From Phaseolus vulgaris (taxonomy: Eukaryota; Streptophyta; Magnoliopsida; Fabales; Fabaceae): 64,000 nucleotides of DNA. The notes beneath the pieces are model-generated. The model worked only from the letters and a program-made list of their open reading frames with translations. It was not told the origin of the DNA and did no database searches. A program made the translations under genes and the position numbers. Shown in pieces: positions 21,574-34,237 of this stretch. The number at the start of each line of letters is the position of its first letter. Position 1 is the stretch's first letter. The DNA is taken from the NCBI RefSeq assembly GCF_000499845.2, contig NC_023758.2:8347227-8411226 (forward strand), written 5' to 3'.

Positions 21574-21860
21574 AAAGTACTCAATGTCGACAATGAGGTA
21601 TTTCATCTGGCGTATGGTCAAAGGGAAAGGGCTCAAAATGTTTACCCCCCACGTATGGAAAGGCCATTTGCTGTAAATCGATCGCAACTCCTTGGCTGGT
21701 ACATCACACCAATCAACATGCTTCTAACATTGTTCACATCACTGGACATATTTCCTGCAATCTTCCTTCATCGTCGGCCAATAGTACTTGCTCGCTTGTG
21801 ACTTGCCTGATTACGAGCAGTGAGTCACTTTTCACCAACAAGCGTTGAGCTCCCAACTCC
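21574..21860 (-). pseudogene. Integrase N-terminus of element D
   Basis: Minus-strand frames read KYYWPTMKEDCRKYVQ, the block next to the integrase zinc finger, followed by a decayed stretch and MKYLIVDIEYF, the start of the catalytic core with its first Asp. Element E is inserted here. Several stops and frameshifts are present. Confidence 0.65.
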
Positions 21861-22077
21861 TTTCCCAGTAACATTCCTACTATCAAGGTCTCGTACTCAC
21901 CTTGAATGAAAACTTAAGGGCTTGTTCAATTAAGAATCTGTTTGGTCATTCTAGAATGACTCTAGCTCTGATCCCTTGTAGGTTGGAGGACCCATCAATC
22001 GAAAGAACCCATTGGAAATTATTAGGGTCAGGATGGGAGTCCTTGGACGAGATCTCTACCATGAAGTCTGTGTATAC

Positions 22078-23516
22078 CTAGCCTTTAATTGGCCCCCGCA
22101 GTTCGTACTGTATGTCAAACTCAAACAACTCAACTGCCCAACGAACCATCCGACCTGTAATGTCAGGCTTTTGTTGAACCTTACAGATGGGCAGGTCGGT
22201 CATTACAATCATAGTGAAGCTTTGAAAGTAATGACGAAGTCGTGGAGCTGTGAACACCACAACTAGCGCGCAGCCTTCTCGATAGTGTGGTATCGAACCT
22301 CTGGTCCTTGTAGCATCTTGCTTACGAAATAGACTAACTTTTGCACCTTCTCCTGTTCTTGCAGGATAATTGAGTTGATGACCCGATTTGTTATTGAAAA
22401 ATACAGACGAATAGGAATACCTGAAGTCGGTTTACCTAGAACTGGGGGACTAGCTAAGTATTCCTTTAGTTTGACAAAGGCCCTTTCGCATTCATCAGTC
22501 CATGCGAAACGATTATTCTTCTTAAGGTATTGGAAATAAGGATACCCTTTTTCTCCACTAGCCGTTAAGAAATGAGACAGGGCGGCCATGCGCCTAGTTA
22601 GTTGTTGCACTTCATTCACATTAGCTAGACTTCTCATTTCTATAATTGTTGTACACTTATCCGGGTTCACCTCTATACCCATCTTGGTTAACAGGAAACC
22701 TAGGAATTTCCCTGCTTCAACTTCAAACACACATTTAGCAGGGTTTAACTTCATAATGTACCCTGTTATCGTGGCGAATAGCTCCTCCAAGTTGGTTTTC
22801 CTTCTATGAGGTGACGACCATGTCATCCACATATGCTTGGATGTTGCGCTTGAGCATTGGTGCAAGGATCTAATCCATGAGTCTTTGATAAGTTTCCCCC
22901 AAAAGGCATGACCTTGTAACAATAATTGGCGACCTCAGCCATAAAATTCGTCTTACTCTCGTCCTTCGGGTGCATACGAATCTGATTGTACCCTGAAAAG
23001 GCATCCAAAAACTCAACAAACAACACCCTTAGGCGTTGTCTACCAGGGAGTCTGTGCTCGGTAAAGGATATGTGGTCCTTAGGACAAGCCTTATTTAAAT
23101 TGGTGAATTCAACACACATTCTCCACTTCCCATTTGCCTTTTTTCACCATTACAACATTCGCCAACCACTCAGGGTATTGAATTTCCCTTATGTGGCCAG
23201 CAACAAAAAGTTTTCGAGTTTCTTCTCGGATGGTGAGGCGTTTTTCTTCAGTGAATTTCCTTCGTCTCTGGACCGTGGGTTTAACCTTTTCGTCCATGGT
23301 AAGCTGGTGGCATAAAAAATCTAGATCTATTCCAGGCATATCCGCGGACGACCATGCAAAAGCGTTCATATTCTCCAAGATGACATCGACTATTTTATCC
23401 TCTAATAATTTGCAAAGAGAGATGTCGAGTAGATTTTTTTTCCATTTATCTCCCTCTGCCGAACGTATTTTGCAGGACCAGTGTTGAACAAAATGCTTTG
23501 ATGTCTCCAAATCCAA
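22078..23516 (-). pseudogene. Reverse transcriptase-RNase H of element D
   Basis: From 23516 the frames give an RT N-terminal segment (LCHQLTMDEKVKPTVQRRR, WLANVVMVKKGK), then MCVEFTNLNKACPKD and FLDAFSGYNQIRMHPKDE. AYVDDMVVTS with the catalytic Asp pair follows near 22820 in another frame, then LNPAKCVFEVEAGKFLGF and the RNase H start. At least three frameshifts divide it (near 23115, 22900 and 22820) and another stop lies at 22260. Recognisable throughout as Tat-type pol but not functional. Confidence 0.85.
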
Positions 23517-23535
23517 GAAGAAAGCTTGAAGACAT

Positions 23536-24526
23536 TGTTGTTGGGGGTGTATGTGTTGTCTAGTTGTTTGAAACTTGTTAATTCACTCCTTAAGATGATC
23601 CAAGTCCATTTGAATCTTTAACCTTTTGAAAAGATGTGTTTTTTCAAAAAGCTGTCAAAATTTCAACAGGTTGTTTTACCTTAGTAGTTTTTGAAAAAGG
23701 TTGAAAGTTGTTTGACTTGGTTGACTTTGCTGTCAAACCAAATCAATCGATTGTTTTCCTGAAATCCTTAACAGAATTTTGTTAAGCGGTTTTAATATGT
23801 TTTAAATGATCCTAACTAACTTGGCTCCTTTATTAAATGCTTTTGACCACTTGGTTGGTCTATATAAAGGTGGTTTTACGCTCCTAATCTTGGAGTAACA
23901 GAAAGAGTTTATCAAAACAGTTTTTTCAAGATTTGTAAGATCTTTGGATCATTCTTAAGTGTGTGGAATAGGATTGGGTTGTAATTCTGAACTTTAAGCT
24001 TCGTAATACCTAGGTGTATTCTATTCCCTTCTTCCTTGATTACTGTATTTCTGTAGTTGTGTTGCCAAGGAATGTTGTGTGTTCTTGAGGTGTTCAAGAT
24101 CAACATTCTTGGTGTGGTTTGCCAAAGGTAGTGTGTTTCTTGAGGGGTTCAAGGTCACTACTTTGGTGTATGATGTGTGTAATCTGGTTTTGATTGCATA
24201 GTGGATTACCCAGTGGTTTCTGGGGACTGGATGTAGCTCTTGGTGTAAGAGTGAACCAGTATAAATCTGTTTGTGTGATTCTCTCTTTCACTGATCTCAC
24301 ATATATCTGTTTTAAGTTGTTTTTATTAACTGCTGATAAAAACAACCAATTGTTTCGACAAAACAACCAATTGTTTTTCTAATATCATCTTAAAATAGTT
24401 TTGGGTATTTGTTTCCTTGATTCTTTTATCTGTAATTCAGCATTGATTTTCATTATACCTTCAATGTTTTCCAAAATCCTTCTTAAAAAATTCACCCCCT
24501 CTCGTTTAAGGCCATATATTCTAACA
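23536..24526 (+). repeat. SIRE-like solo LTR between RT and protease of element D
   Basis: Begins TGTTG and ends TTCTAACA, with the C-rich ATTCACCCCCTCT stretch typical near these LTR ends. It holds a plus-strand TATA box (TCTATATAAAGG near 23860), the conserved GGATGTAGCTC...GTGAACCAGTATA block (24229-24263) and a paired AACAACCAATTGTTT motif (24340-24378). No internal region, primer site or convincing target duplication is seen, so the exact start (23536 or 23539) is uncertain. It divides D's RT from its protease. Confidence 0.68.
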
Positions 24527-24652
24527 ACCAGGTTGTCTTTCATCGTTGATGTCGGCCTCTGCTATCCAACCTGGCTTTGCTAGTTGGATAGTGACTGCGT
24601 AGGTTCCCCTGCGATTTTTCAAACTACTCTCGTAGCACTTTCGTGCCATCTT

Positions 24653-25246
24653 CTAGTCGCCTTTTATCGTGATTATCCCTCCTTCAGACGAGGGAAACTT
24701 CATGTTCATGTGGGTTGTTGAGACTACTACACCCAACCTATTCAAGGAGGGTTGCCCCAAAAATAGGTTGTATGTGGAAGATGCATTGACGATGATGTAC
24801 TTGACAATAATCGTCCTGGTTGCGATTGCATCAGAGAAGGTTGTCCTCAGCTCGACGTATCCTCGTACTTCCACTTGGTTGCCTGCGAAGCCAACCTAAC
24901 AGTTGTCATAAGGCCTCAACTGATCAGGGGATATTCGCAAATTTGTAAATGTTCCCCAAAACATCACGTCGGCTGAACTTCCTTGATCGATCAGGACTAT
25001 ATGCACCTTTCGTCTACCGTGACAACAAATATCACCACTGGATCGCCCTCGTGGGGAAACACATCTTCCAGGTCGGAACTTGTAAAGAGGCTCTGTGAGG
25101 CTGCCAGACCTCATTGTATTTAGGGACATCACCACTTGCATGTATCGTTTGCGTTTAGAGGTCGAGTTTCCACCTCTAGAGAATCCTTCTGCGATGGTGT
25201 TTAAGTCCCCATGGATCGGAGTTTCATGAGTTTGCTCCATGGACAT
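24653..25246 (-). pseudogene. Protease of element D
   Basis: The active-site stretch VLIDQGSSADVMFWGTF is clear in the frame ending at 24896. The C-terminal part (VEVRGYVELRTTF, YNLFLGQPSLNRLGVV) follows in the next frame to 24653, the two being separated by a stop/frameshift near 24890. This is a retropepsin of the Tat type. Upstream lies the gag C-terminus. Confidence 0.8.
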
Positions 25247-26456
25247 GGGTTCTCCTTTTGGTTCCTCCTGGTTGACCTTGAGATATTCCTTTAAGAAACC
25301 TTCTTAGACTAAACTAGCCAATTAATAACTTAGGGCCATGCATCGTTTGATGCCTGCCCATAAAAGTTGCATCAGGTATCTCTTCGCGATCCCAACAACC
25401 AATCTGTCTTTTGTTGAAACTTTAACCTATCTGCTACCCCTGCCATGCCTATGAGTTCTTTACAGGGTACTCGGTATCTAGGCCTGATCGTCGTTTCCTC
25501 TCTGACCTTTGTCGTAGGCTTGTTCTTCTTGGCAACATATGACACACCTTGGATTCATTCTCTTCTCGGTGGATGCTTCATTGCTCATGACAAAACTTTC
25601 TCGGTTGTTTTCCTTGGGGTTGGACTGTTTTGACCATGAGCTGCCTTTTTTCCTGAGCACGGCCTCTTTAGCCTCGATATGGGTTGTAGTTCGTTCACGC
25701 ACCTCGGATAACATCTCCGCCGGATTCCTGATTAATGAATCACTGAACGGGCTTGTTGTTTCTCTTGTACGAAAGCAGCCACCACCATCTCTTTATCCTG
25801 AGTTTGAAGTCTTAATGAGACTGCACATAATCTATTCAAGTATTCTTTAAGTAACTCGCTTTCCCTCATTGACATTGAAAAAATCATACAATTGTGTAGG
25901 GTTGACCTTATTAGCCGAGAACTGCTCCTCAAACATTCTAGAGAACTAAGGGAAAGAGGTGATGTGACCATCCAAGATTTCACTAAACCATTGCAGAGTT
26001 GTTCCTATGAAGGTACCCATGAGTATCCTACATCGGATTGCATCCGACCCCAGAGATGATCATTTGAGCCTTGAACGTCTTTAGATGACTCTCGGGGTCG
26101 TCTACCCCAGAGAAAAAAAGCGATCATGAGTGTGATATAATGGGACGACACACTCTCTTCCATGATTTGCTGAGAGAACGACTTGGGGTCATCTCTTGAT
26201 GACAAGTTTCGGGAATATTCCCAGGTGGGACGTCGGCCTTGTCGATGCAAGTTCCTTTGTAGTTCCTTGTTGGTCTTCCGCAACTCCTCGTTGGCTTGTG
26301 AGTGCTCCTCCATAATTATTCGGGAGGCCTCAATCTCTGCCATAAGCCGGGTGTGGCTCAACCGTGTTTCCTCTCAAAGGCGTTCTTGGTTGGCTCGGGC
26401 TTCTACTCGTAGTCGTTTTTACTCGGCATTGGCTTCTTCCAGAATTCACTCGTAGG
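25247..26456 (-). pseudogene. gag of element D
   Basis: Minus-strand segments: an N-terminal coiled coil (MEEHSQANEELRKTNKELQRN), decayed gag core around 26100-25990 (GVDDPESHLKTFKAQM in the conserved frame), then ELLKEYLNRLCAVSLRLQTQDKEMVVAAF and EVRERTTTHIEAKEAVLRKK. The frame shifts at least three times. 5' of 26456 the sequence changes abruptly to satellite repeats, so the start of gag and the 5' LTR are missing. Confidence 0.75.
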
Positions 26457-27757
26457 ATTGACCTCACAATTCTTTCATAAATCAACCCAAAACCATACAA
26501 TGCAAACAACCACACAATAAATTTCCCTCACATTGGTCACCCCATGGAATCTAAAATAAAACTGAACACTTCAGTAAAAAAATGTGGTCACCTAGTCACA
26601 AATTCAAGGACTGAACTCAAACATGACAATTGCCCCACAATGCTTTCATACGTGAACAATAAGCATACAATGCACACAACCACATAAGAAATAGGCATTG
26701 CCTTACCATTTGCCACCCCATATAGTAAAAAAAATCTGGACACGGTAAAAAAATGTAATCACCTACTCACAAATTTAAGGACTGCACTAAATATAATTGA
26801 CGCCACAATTCTTTCATAAATAAATCCATAACCATACAATGCGCATAACCACACAATAAATTGCCTTCACATTGGTCACCCCATGCAATCAAAAATAAAA
26901 TTGGACACCCTAGTAAAAAATGGACCCATAAGCATACAATGCACACAACCACACATGAAATGGGTACGATTTTTTCTGCTTTTTCATTGGGACTAGTTAT
27001 TGTTTGTGTATCTTTATTCTATATTTTATCAAACTTTAATTTTGTAGTTGCCTCACAACTACTTATTTACATGGGTGCTATAAATGTTTTAATAATATTT
27101 GTTGTGATGTTTATGAATGGTTCTAAATATGACCAAAATTTTCGTATTTGGATCGTTGGGGATGGAATTATTTTGATTCACATTGGTCATCCCATGCAGT
27201 AAAAAAAAAACTGGATACCTAGTCAAAAAATGTGGTCACCTACTCACAAATTCAAGGACAACACTCAAACATGACAATTGACCACACAATTCTTTCTTAC
27301 ATGAACCCTTAAGCATACAATGCACACAACTACACAATAAATAGGCACTGTCTTCCATTACCCACCCCATGCTGTAAAAAAAACTGGACACCTCAGTCAA
27401 AAAATGTGATCACCTACTCACAAATTCTGGGATTGCACTCAAACACGACAATTGGCCTCATATTTCTTTCATAAATCAACCCATAACTATAAAATTCAAA
27501 CAACCACATAATAAATTGTCTTCACATTGGCCACCCCATGCAATAAAAACAAAACTGGACACCTAGTCAAAAAATGTGGTCACCTGCTCACAAATTCAGA
27601 GACTGCACTCCAACATGACAATTCACCTCATAATTCTTTCATACATGAATCCATAAGCATACAATGCACACAAACACAAAAAATGGGCATTGCCTTCACA
27701 TTGGCCACCCCATGCATTGAAAATAAGAACTGGACAATCTCAGTCAAAAATTTCAGT
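26457..27757. repeat. ~170-bp tandem satellite array (about 7 monomers)
   Basis: Each monomer contains ATTCTTTCATAAATCAACCC, CATACAATGCACACAACC, CACATTGGTCACCCCATGCA and ACTCACAAATTC. The CATTGGCCACCCC landmark recurs near 26531, 26709, 26869, 27180, 27355, 27523 and 27698, giving periods of about 160-178 bp once the organellar insert is removed. Monomers diverge moderately and one carries a deletion of about 60 bp. The length resembles the 170-bp satellites reported from Phaseolus, but identity was not tested. A plastid fragment is inserted at 26965. Confidence 0.88.
26965..27172 (+). other. ndhG: Plastid-derived fragment of ndhG (NUPT) inside the satellite
   Basis: Translating this 208-bp stretch gives [20 protein letters not shown], a hydrophobic [16 protein letters not shown] segment and [10 protein letters not shown] recognise this as the central membrane part of NdhG (NAD(P)H-plastoquinone oxidoreductase subunit 6), a plastid-encoded gene. 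It covers roughly residues 30-100 of the ~176-residue protein. The frame is still fully open and even continues through flanking satellite (26861-27202). It joins satellite sequence cleanly at both ends (ATGGG on the left, TTCACATTGG on the right), replacing about 8-10 bases of a monomer. It has no start or promoter of its own and is not a functional gene. Confidence 0.82.
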
Positions 27758-28081
27758 TACTTCACCCACTTATCATCTTCTTAAGTAAAGCATAATATGA
27801 CTTTAAATATATGGACTCACTACCAAACCACAGTATGAAACATAAAACCACATCTTGCATTTCATAACAATTGCACATTTCGTTACACACAACAACAAAA
27901 TCCACCAAAAGACAACTTCAATACTAATATAAATTCTATTTTTGCAATAACCAAACACAAAAAAAAAATTATTTAAACCCAATCTAATAACACAGAATCA
28001 GCCATGACGTTGAACACTTGAACAACACAGAAAGAAGTAGCGACGACCGCACACCATAGACATTTACCTCATTTTAAGCTT
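27758..28081. other. Non-coding, no feature recognised
   Basis: A-rich single-copy-looking sequence between satellite and minisatellite. No domain-bearing frame on either strand. Confidence 0.5.
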
Positions 28082-28206
28082 GTCGTTTTTCTTTCTCCCT
28101 CCCTTCGACAAGGTTCTTGCTTCTTTCTCCATCCCTCCGACGAGACCGCTTTTCTTTCTCCCTCCCTCCAACGAGGTTGCTACTTCTTTCTCCCTCCCTT
28201 TGACGA
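28082..28206. repeat. Short minisatellite of CTTTCTCCCTCCCTYCGACGAG-type units
   Basis: Four imperfect units of about 30-36 bp, each with a CTTTCTCCCTCCCT core followed by a YGACRAG motif. The reverse strand is open and would read as repeating GERS/GREKEKR, which follows from the repeat and is not evidence of a gene. Confidence 0.7.
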
Positions 28207-30324
<2,118 letters not shown>

Positions 30325-30387
30325 AAGTGATCCCAAGTAGTTTATTATTACAGTAGGAGATATATAGATGATGCATCCATGCAGTGA

Positions 30388-30947
30388 TCAATTCCTGCGT
30401 TTCTCAATGAGCTTCTTCAGCTCCTCCTTTTTGGCTCCCACCACCTTTTCAACTTGTTTCCCTTTCTTTATTAGTATAAATGTTGGCATTGTTTGCACCT
30501 GGAAAGCCTGTGCAACCTCCTGTTTCCATTTATATACGTACATTTCTATCAATATATCATAACATGTTTCTGTTAAACAAGATAATATCAACGAGATGAA
30601 GGTATATATACCATTAACTCATCCACATCAATCTTAATGAACTCCACGTCTGTGTATTTTGCAGCAAATTCTTTTATTATAGGCTCCATGTGTTTGCAAG
30701 GTCCACACCACGTAGCAGTGAAGTCGATGACCAACTTTAACAAGTTAAAAACACATTAATCAATTTCTCTCATGAATTGAAGCCATAATTTGATGATTAA
30801 GAATATGAAAGTTACCAGCTTGTTAGTTTCTTTGGAGGCATGAAAGTGTGCCTTCCATTTAGCAGTGGAATGGAAGGTGAGGATGAGCGATGATGAGTGT
30901 GATGATTTTTCCACAGACTCATCAAAACTCGAAAAGTTGGCTCCCAT
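30388..30947 (-). CDS. Thioredoxin h (three exons, 128 residues)
   Basis: Cytosolic-type thioredoxin that reduces disulfides in target proteins. Exons on the minus strand: 30947-30816, 30734-30612 and 30519-30388 (stop included). The introns are 81 bp (30815-30735) and 92 bp (30611-30520), both GT-AG, and all boundaries fall between codons. The joined frame is open for 128 residues, the normal size for plant thioredoxin h. Exon 2 holds the redox active site WCGPC preceded by VIDFTAT; exon 3 holds the cis-proline turn TMPTF. The N-terminus has an h2-like extension with Gly2 and Ser6 (MGANFSS), a possible N-myristoylation signal that would tether it to membranes. Splice sites and start were chosen by eye from consensus and family alignment. 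No defect is seen. It is the only ordinary gene recognised in the window. Confidence 0.93.
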
Positions 30948-31062
30948 GATGCTGTTAATGCAGCTTTGTGGGATCAAAAAGCAAAATTGATTTGAGATTT
31001 GTAAAATTATGAGTGAAGTTTTTGTGTGGTATATTTGTTAGAACTTAGGTCGTTAACATTAA

Positions 31063-31072
31063 CCTTATATAG
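31063..31072 (-). promoter_or_regulatory. TATA box of the thioredoxin gene
   Basis: Minus strand reads CTATATAAGG about 116-125 bases upstream of the ATG, leaving a plausible 5' UTR of roughly 85-95 bases. Confidence 0.65.
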
Positions 31073-32733
31073 AGCAACCAAGTATAGTGTATTAGTGGTG
31101 GGGAAATATTATTAATTATCATTTTCTAAGCGAACCACTCACCACACAAAATAAAGAATCACATTCTTTCAATTAATTCTAGAGCTATTAAAGGATGCCT
31201 AGTACCTCCACCCATTTTATACCATGGTTATGTATACAGTTAAAAGTAAAACATATCTTCATTAAAAATACTTTTTAATACATTTTTATTTTTAATTCTT
31301 TAATCATTACAATATTGCAATTTAACTTTAGAACATCTCTATATGATTTCTTTGTTTCATCTTCTGATACATAATTATCTATTAGAAATAAAATTGATAA
31401 ACTTAGAAATATTTAAGAACACATTTAATAAGGATTTGCTTCGTTTAAAGTGAAGTATTTAATTCAGAAACTAAAATAAAAGTTAGAACCATTAATTAAA
31501 AAAATCAACTCTATTTTTTTTTAAATAACTATACACCATTTATTATTATTATTACTATTATATACATCCATTTATTTGTAACTTCAAATATTGGCTTCAT
31601 AATTATTGATTATAATTCCCCATTTTAGTCTTTAAATTGAGTGTGAACTTCAAACAAATAAAATGAATTTGATTAATAAAAAGTAATAAGATAATATATG
31701 AGTTAAATGTTTTATTTTCTCTCAGAAGTGAAAGTTTGGTTCTACTTTTACACCTCTCATTTTCAAGGTGGTGTAAAAAAATTGTGAAAAATCAATATAT
31801 TAGAATTTTAGTAGCAGGTTTTTTTTCTTTTTTCTTTTTATCCTATTCCTTTCAGATGAAAGCATGATGTTCACCACAAGGTTTAAAAATTAAAGCAATG
31901 TGGCCGCAGAAATTAAATAAAAAAATATGCTCTCGAGTGAGTGGTGTTACCGTAAAGAAAAAATAACAATAAGTACAAAAAAAAGTCAAATCTATTTATA
32001 TTCCCTTTTTATTTACATAAGTTGAAGTGATTTATAATAATAAATCTAATTGGAACAAACTTTAACACTAACGTCTAAAGTGAAATTTTAAATCTAATTA
32101 AACTTCATAAAACCAACATCTAGAATTAAATTTATACTTATTTATATGTTATATAGTTTGATTAACTTATTTTTAATTAACGTGATCTTCAACTCATTAA
32201 CTAAAAGCATTCACATGTTTACGGTACATAATTATTTATCTTCTCAACCTTATAACATTATATGTTTGCACATATAATATAAAAAATTCACTTTAATGTT
32301 AAAATTATTAAGAACATCTCACTCTGAACCAGAATTAAAGTTTTAATTTGTTTCTATTGGCATGTAGACAACTAATACCTAAGTCAAATATAAATGTAAA
32401 AATAATTTAATATAATAATATAAAAATACATAGAAAATAAAATTAGATATATAAAAATAATTAACTTGATCGGGGTAAGTATATCATTTGGTCTACATTT
32501 TTTTTAATGTACCTTGATCCAAATGATATTTCTGATTTTGCAAGTGTACATTCATGTTCTTTATTCTCTTCCATCAAACATAATGCATTCTTAAAATCAT
32601 GAAATTAAAAAAAAAATATCAAAGAAAAACATTGTTAAAATATATTAAATATATAAATAAAAATTAATTAAATATACTTAATTAATATTAATAGCCCTAA
32701 CCTTCATATGTTTCCACATTACATTTAATCATC

Positions 32734-32766
<33 letters not shown>

Positions 32767-33078
32767 TATTTTTATTTTTATTTTTTATTTTTATTTTATT
32801 TTATTTTCAATTCTTAACTTGTAAAGGAGTTTTTTTTACTAGTGGAAGGATGTCAAATATTTTGTTCATTACCATTAAATCATATATATCCTTTCTTTGG
32901 GAGTTTTGTATTAATGGTATATATGTCCATTATTAACAACATAGTGACCTAAATTAAATTATAAAATAAATCAATACTAATTTTAATAATTATCTATTTA
33001 ATTCTAGAAGAAACATGTTATACAAATACGTGTAATCTTTTTAAATTGTTCAACATTAATCAACTAAGATGCATTAAC
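31073..33078. other. AT-rich intergenic region upstream of thioredoxin
   Basis: About 2 kb without a recognisable gene. It includes a low-complexity TA/TTTTA tract at about 32740-32810. The end (33079-33083, CCTTA) is the target duplication of element F. Confidence 0.6.
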
Positions 33079-33083
33079 CCTTA

Positions 33084-33407
33084 TGTTAACATATTTAGTT
33101 TTTATGTTAAGTTATTGGGCTTTGTTTGTTTGGTACAACTTTCCTTTTCTGTTTCAGTTATGTCTTAGTCTTTTTTTTATATATACACCATGTATTTTAC
33201 TCTCTAATACACAAGTAAATAAGAATTTCTTTTGTATTTTCTTTTCTCTGTTTTTCTCTCTTTTATGCTTAAGTCATTGTCTCTTTTTTATTTGCAATTA
33301 GTCTTCATCAGAACCTCCCTTTCTCTATTGCGATTTCGTGTGATTACGTGCGCTTCATTTGATGCACCACATCAGATGAGGAATATTCATCTTCATTAAC
33401 TGTAATA
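33084..33407 (+). repeat. 5' LTR of element F (324 bp)
   Basis: Starts TGTTAACATA, ends CTGTAATA, followed directly by the primer-binding site. A TATATATACACC stretch near 33180 may be the TATA box. CCTTA target duplication lies at 33079-33083. Confidence 0.9.
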
Positions 33408-33421
33408 TGGTATCAAAGCTC
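33408..33421 (+). promoter_or_regulatory. Primer-binding site of element F
   Basis: TGGTATCAAAGCTC adjoining the LTR; matches the tRNA-iMet site used by plant copia elements. Confidence 0.85.
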
Positions 33422-33538
33422 TTTGAATGAAGAGCTCTGTTGCAGTTCTCTCTGATCTTTATTTCCCCCTTTGTTGTTCTTGGTTATCTTTTCTGTTCTA
33501 TTTCAAAATTTTGATTGGGTTTAAAAATATCTTAGACA

Positions 33539-34237
33539 ATGTTTAATGAAAACCCTAGTCTTCATAGTCTTAATAGTAGTCACATTATTACATGCAATTT
33601 TTGTGGTAAATATGGTCATACTAAGGTTGTTTGTTTTTGCAAAGTGGGTTTTTCTTCTGGTAATGTTAAAACCTCAACGTTTTCTTCTACTAGAAAAGTC
33701 TGCACTTTTTGTAATCGTCTTGGCCACACTGTCGACACCTGTTATAAAAAGCATGGGTTCCCTCCTGGCTACAAAGTCACCTATTGGACATCCCAAGCCA
33801 ATAATATGATTACTACTGACACTTTTTCTGAGCTTTTTCCTAAAGAACAGGATGTAAAGGGGATTCAACTTACATCACAGCAGTGTCAATTCCTTACCAA
33901 CATTTTGCGTCAGCAAAACCTTGAGGATCCTGCCCCTCACACTCAAATTAATCAAGTCAGCACCTTCTCTGCGAATGAAATCCCCAATACTGAGCATTCT
34001 TCAACATGTAAGTTTCTCTCTTCACTATCTGCTATAAAAGAATCTTGGATTATTGATTTTGGTGCCACGGATCATGTTTGTCACAATTTGAACGTTTTTA
34101 CTACTTATACTAAAATTAAACATGTCTTAATTAGTCTTCCAAATGGCCAAACTGTTTATGCCACATATTCTGGTTTACTACGTTTTTCTGATAAGTTTTA
34201 TTTGTCTGATGTGTTATATGTGCCTCATTTCAATTAA
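33539..34237 (+). pseudogene. gag C-terminus and protease of element F
   Basis: The 232-residue frame holds two zinc knuckles, CNFCGKYGHTKVVC and CTFCNRLGHTVDTC, followed by a KKHGFPPGY motif common in copia gags. The protease start reads ESWIIDFGATDHV: the family's D-S-G active site has become D-F-G, which should abolish protease activity. The frame ends shortly after SDVLYVPHFN. The ATG at 33539 is only 117 bases from the primer site, so the N-terminal ~200-250 residues of gag are missing; this start is probably an internal Met left by that deletion. Confidence 0.82.

Larger units (their letters stand above)
16656..26456 (-). mobile_element. Tat-like Ty3/gypsy element D, in pieces
   Basis: Minus-strand pieces in order: gag (26456-25480), protease (25246-24653), RT/RNase H (23516-22078), integrase zinc region (about 21850-21574), integrase C-terminus (18440-18150) and a 3' non-coding region with tandem repeats (18010-17434). 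It is split by the SIRE-like LTR at 23536-24526 and by element E at about 18431-21573. Most of the integrase core is missing at E's truncated end. The sequence motifs (DQGSSADV protease, YVDD RT, MCVEFTNLNKACPKD) match the Tat/Ogre group. The 5' LTR is not found; gag meets a satellite array at 26457. Confidence 0.8.

Noticed and set aside
23531..24531. Target duplication for the SIRE-like LTR in element D
   Set aside because: Tried GACAT, ATTGT and neighbours against ACCAG; none match, so no duplication is claimed.
26861..27202. 113-residue open frame as a functional membrane protein gene
   Set aside because: The hydrophobic core is a plastid ndhG fragment and both ends translate satellite DNA; there is no promoter or proper start.
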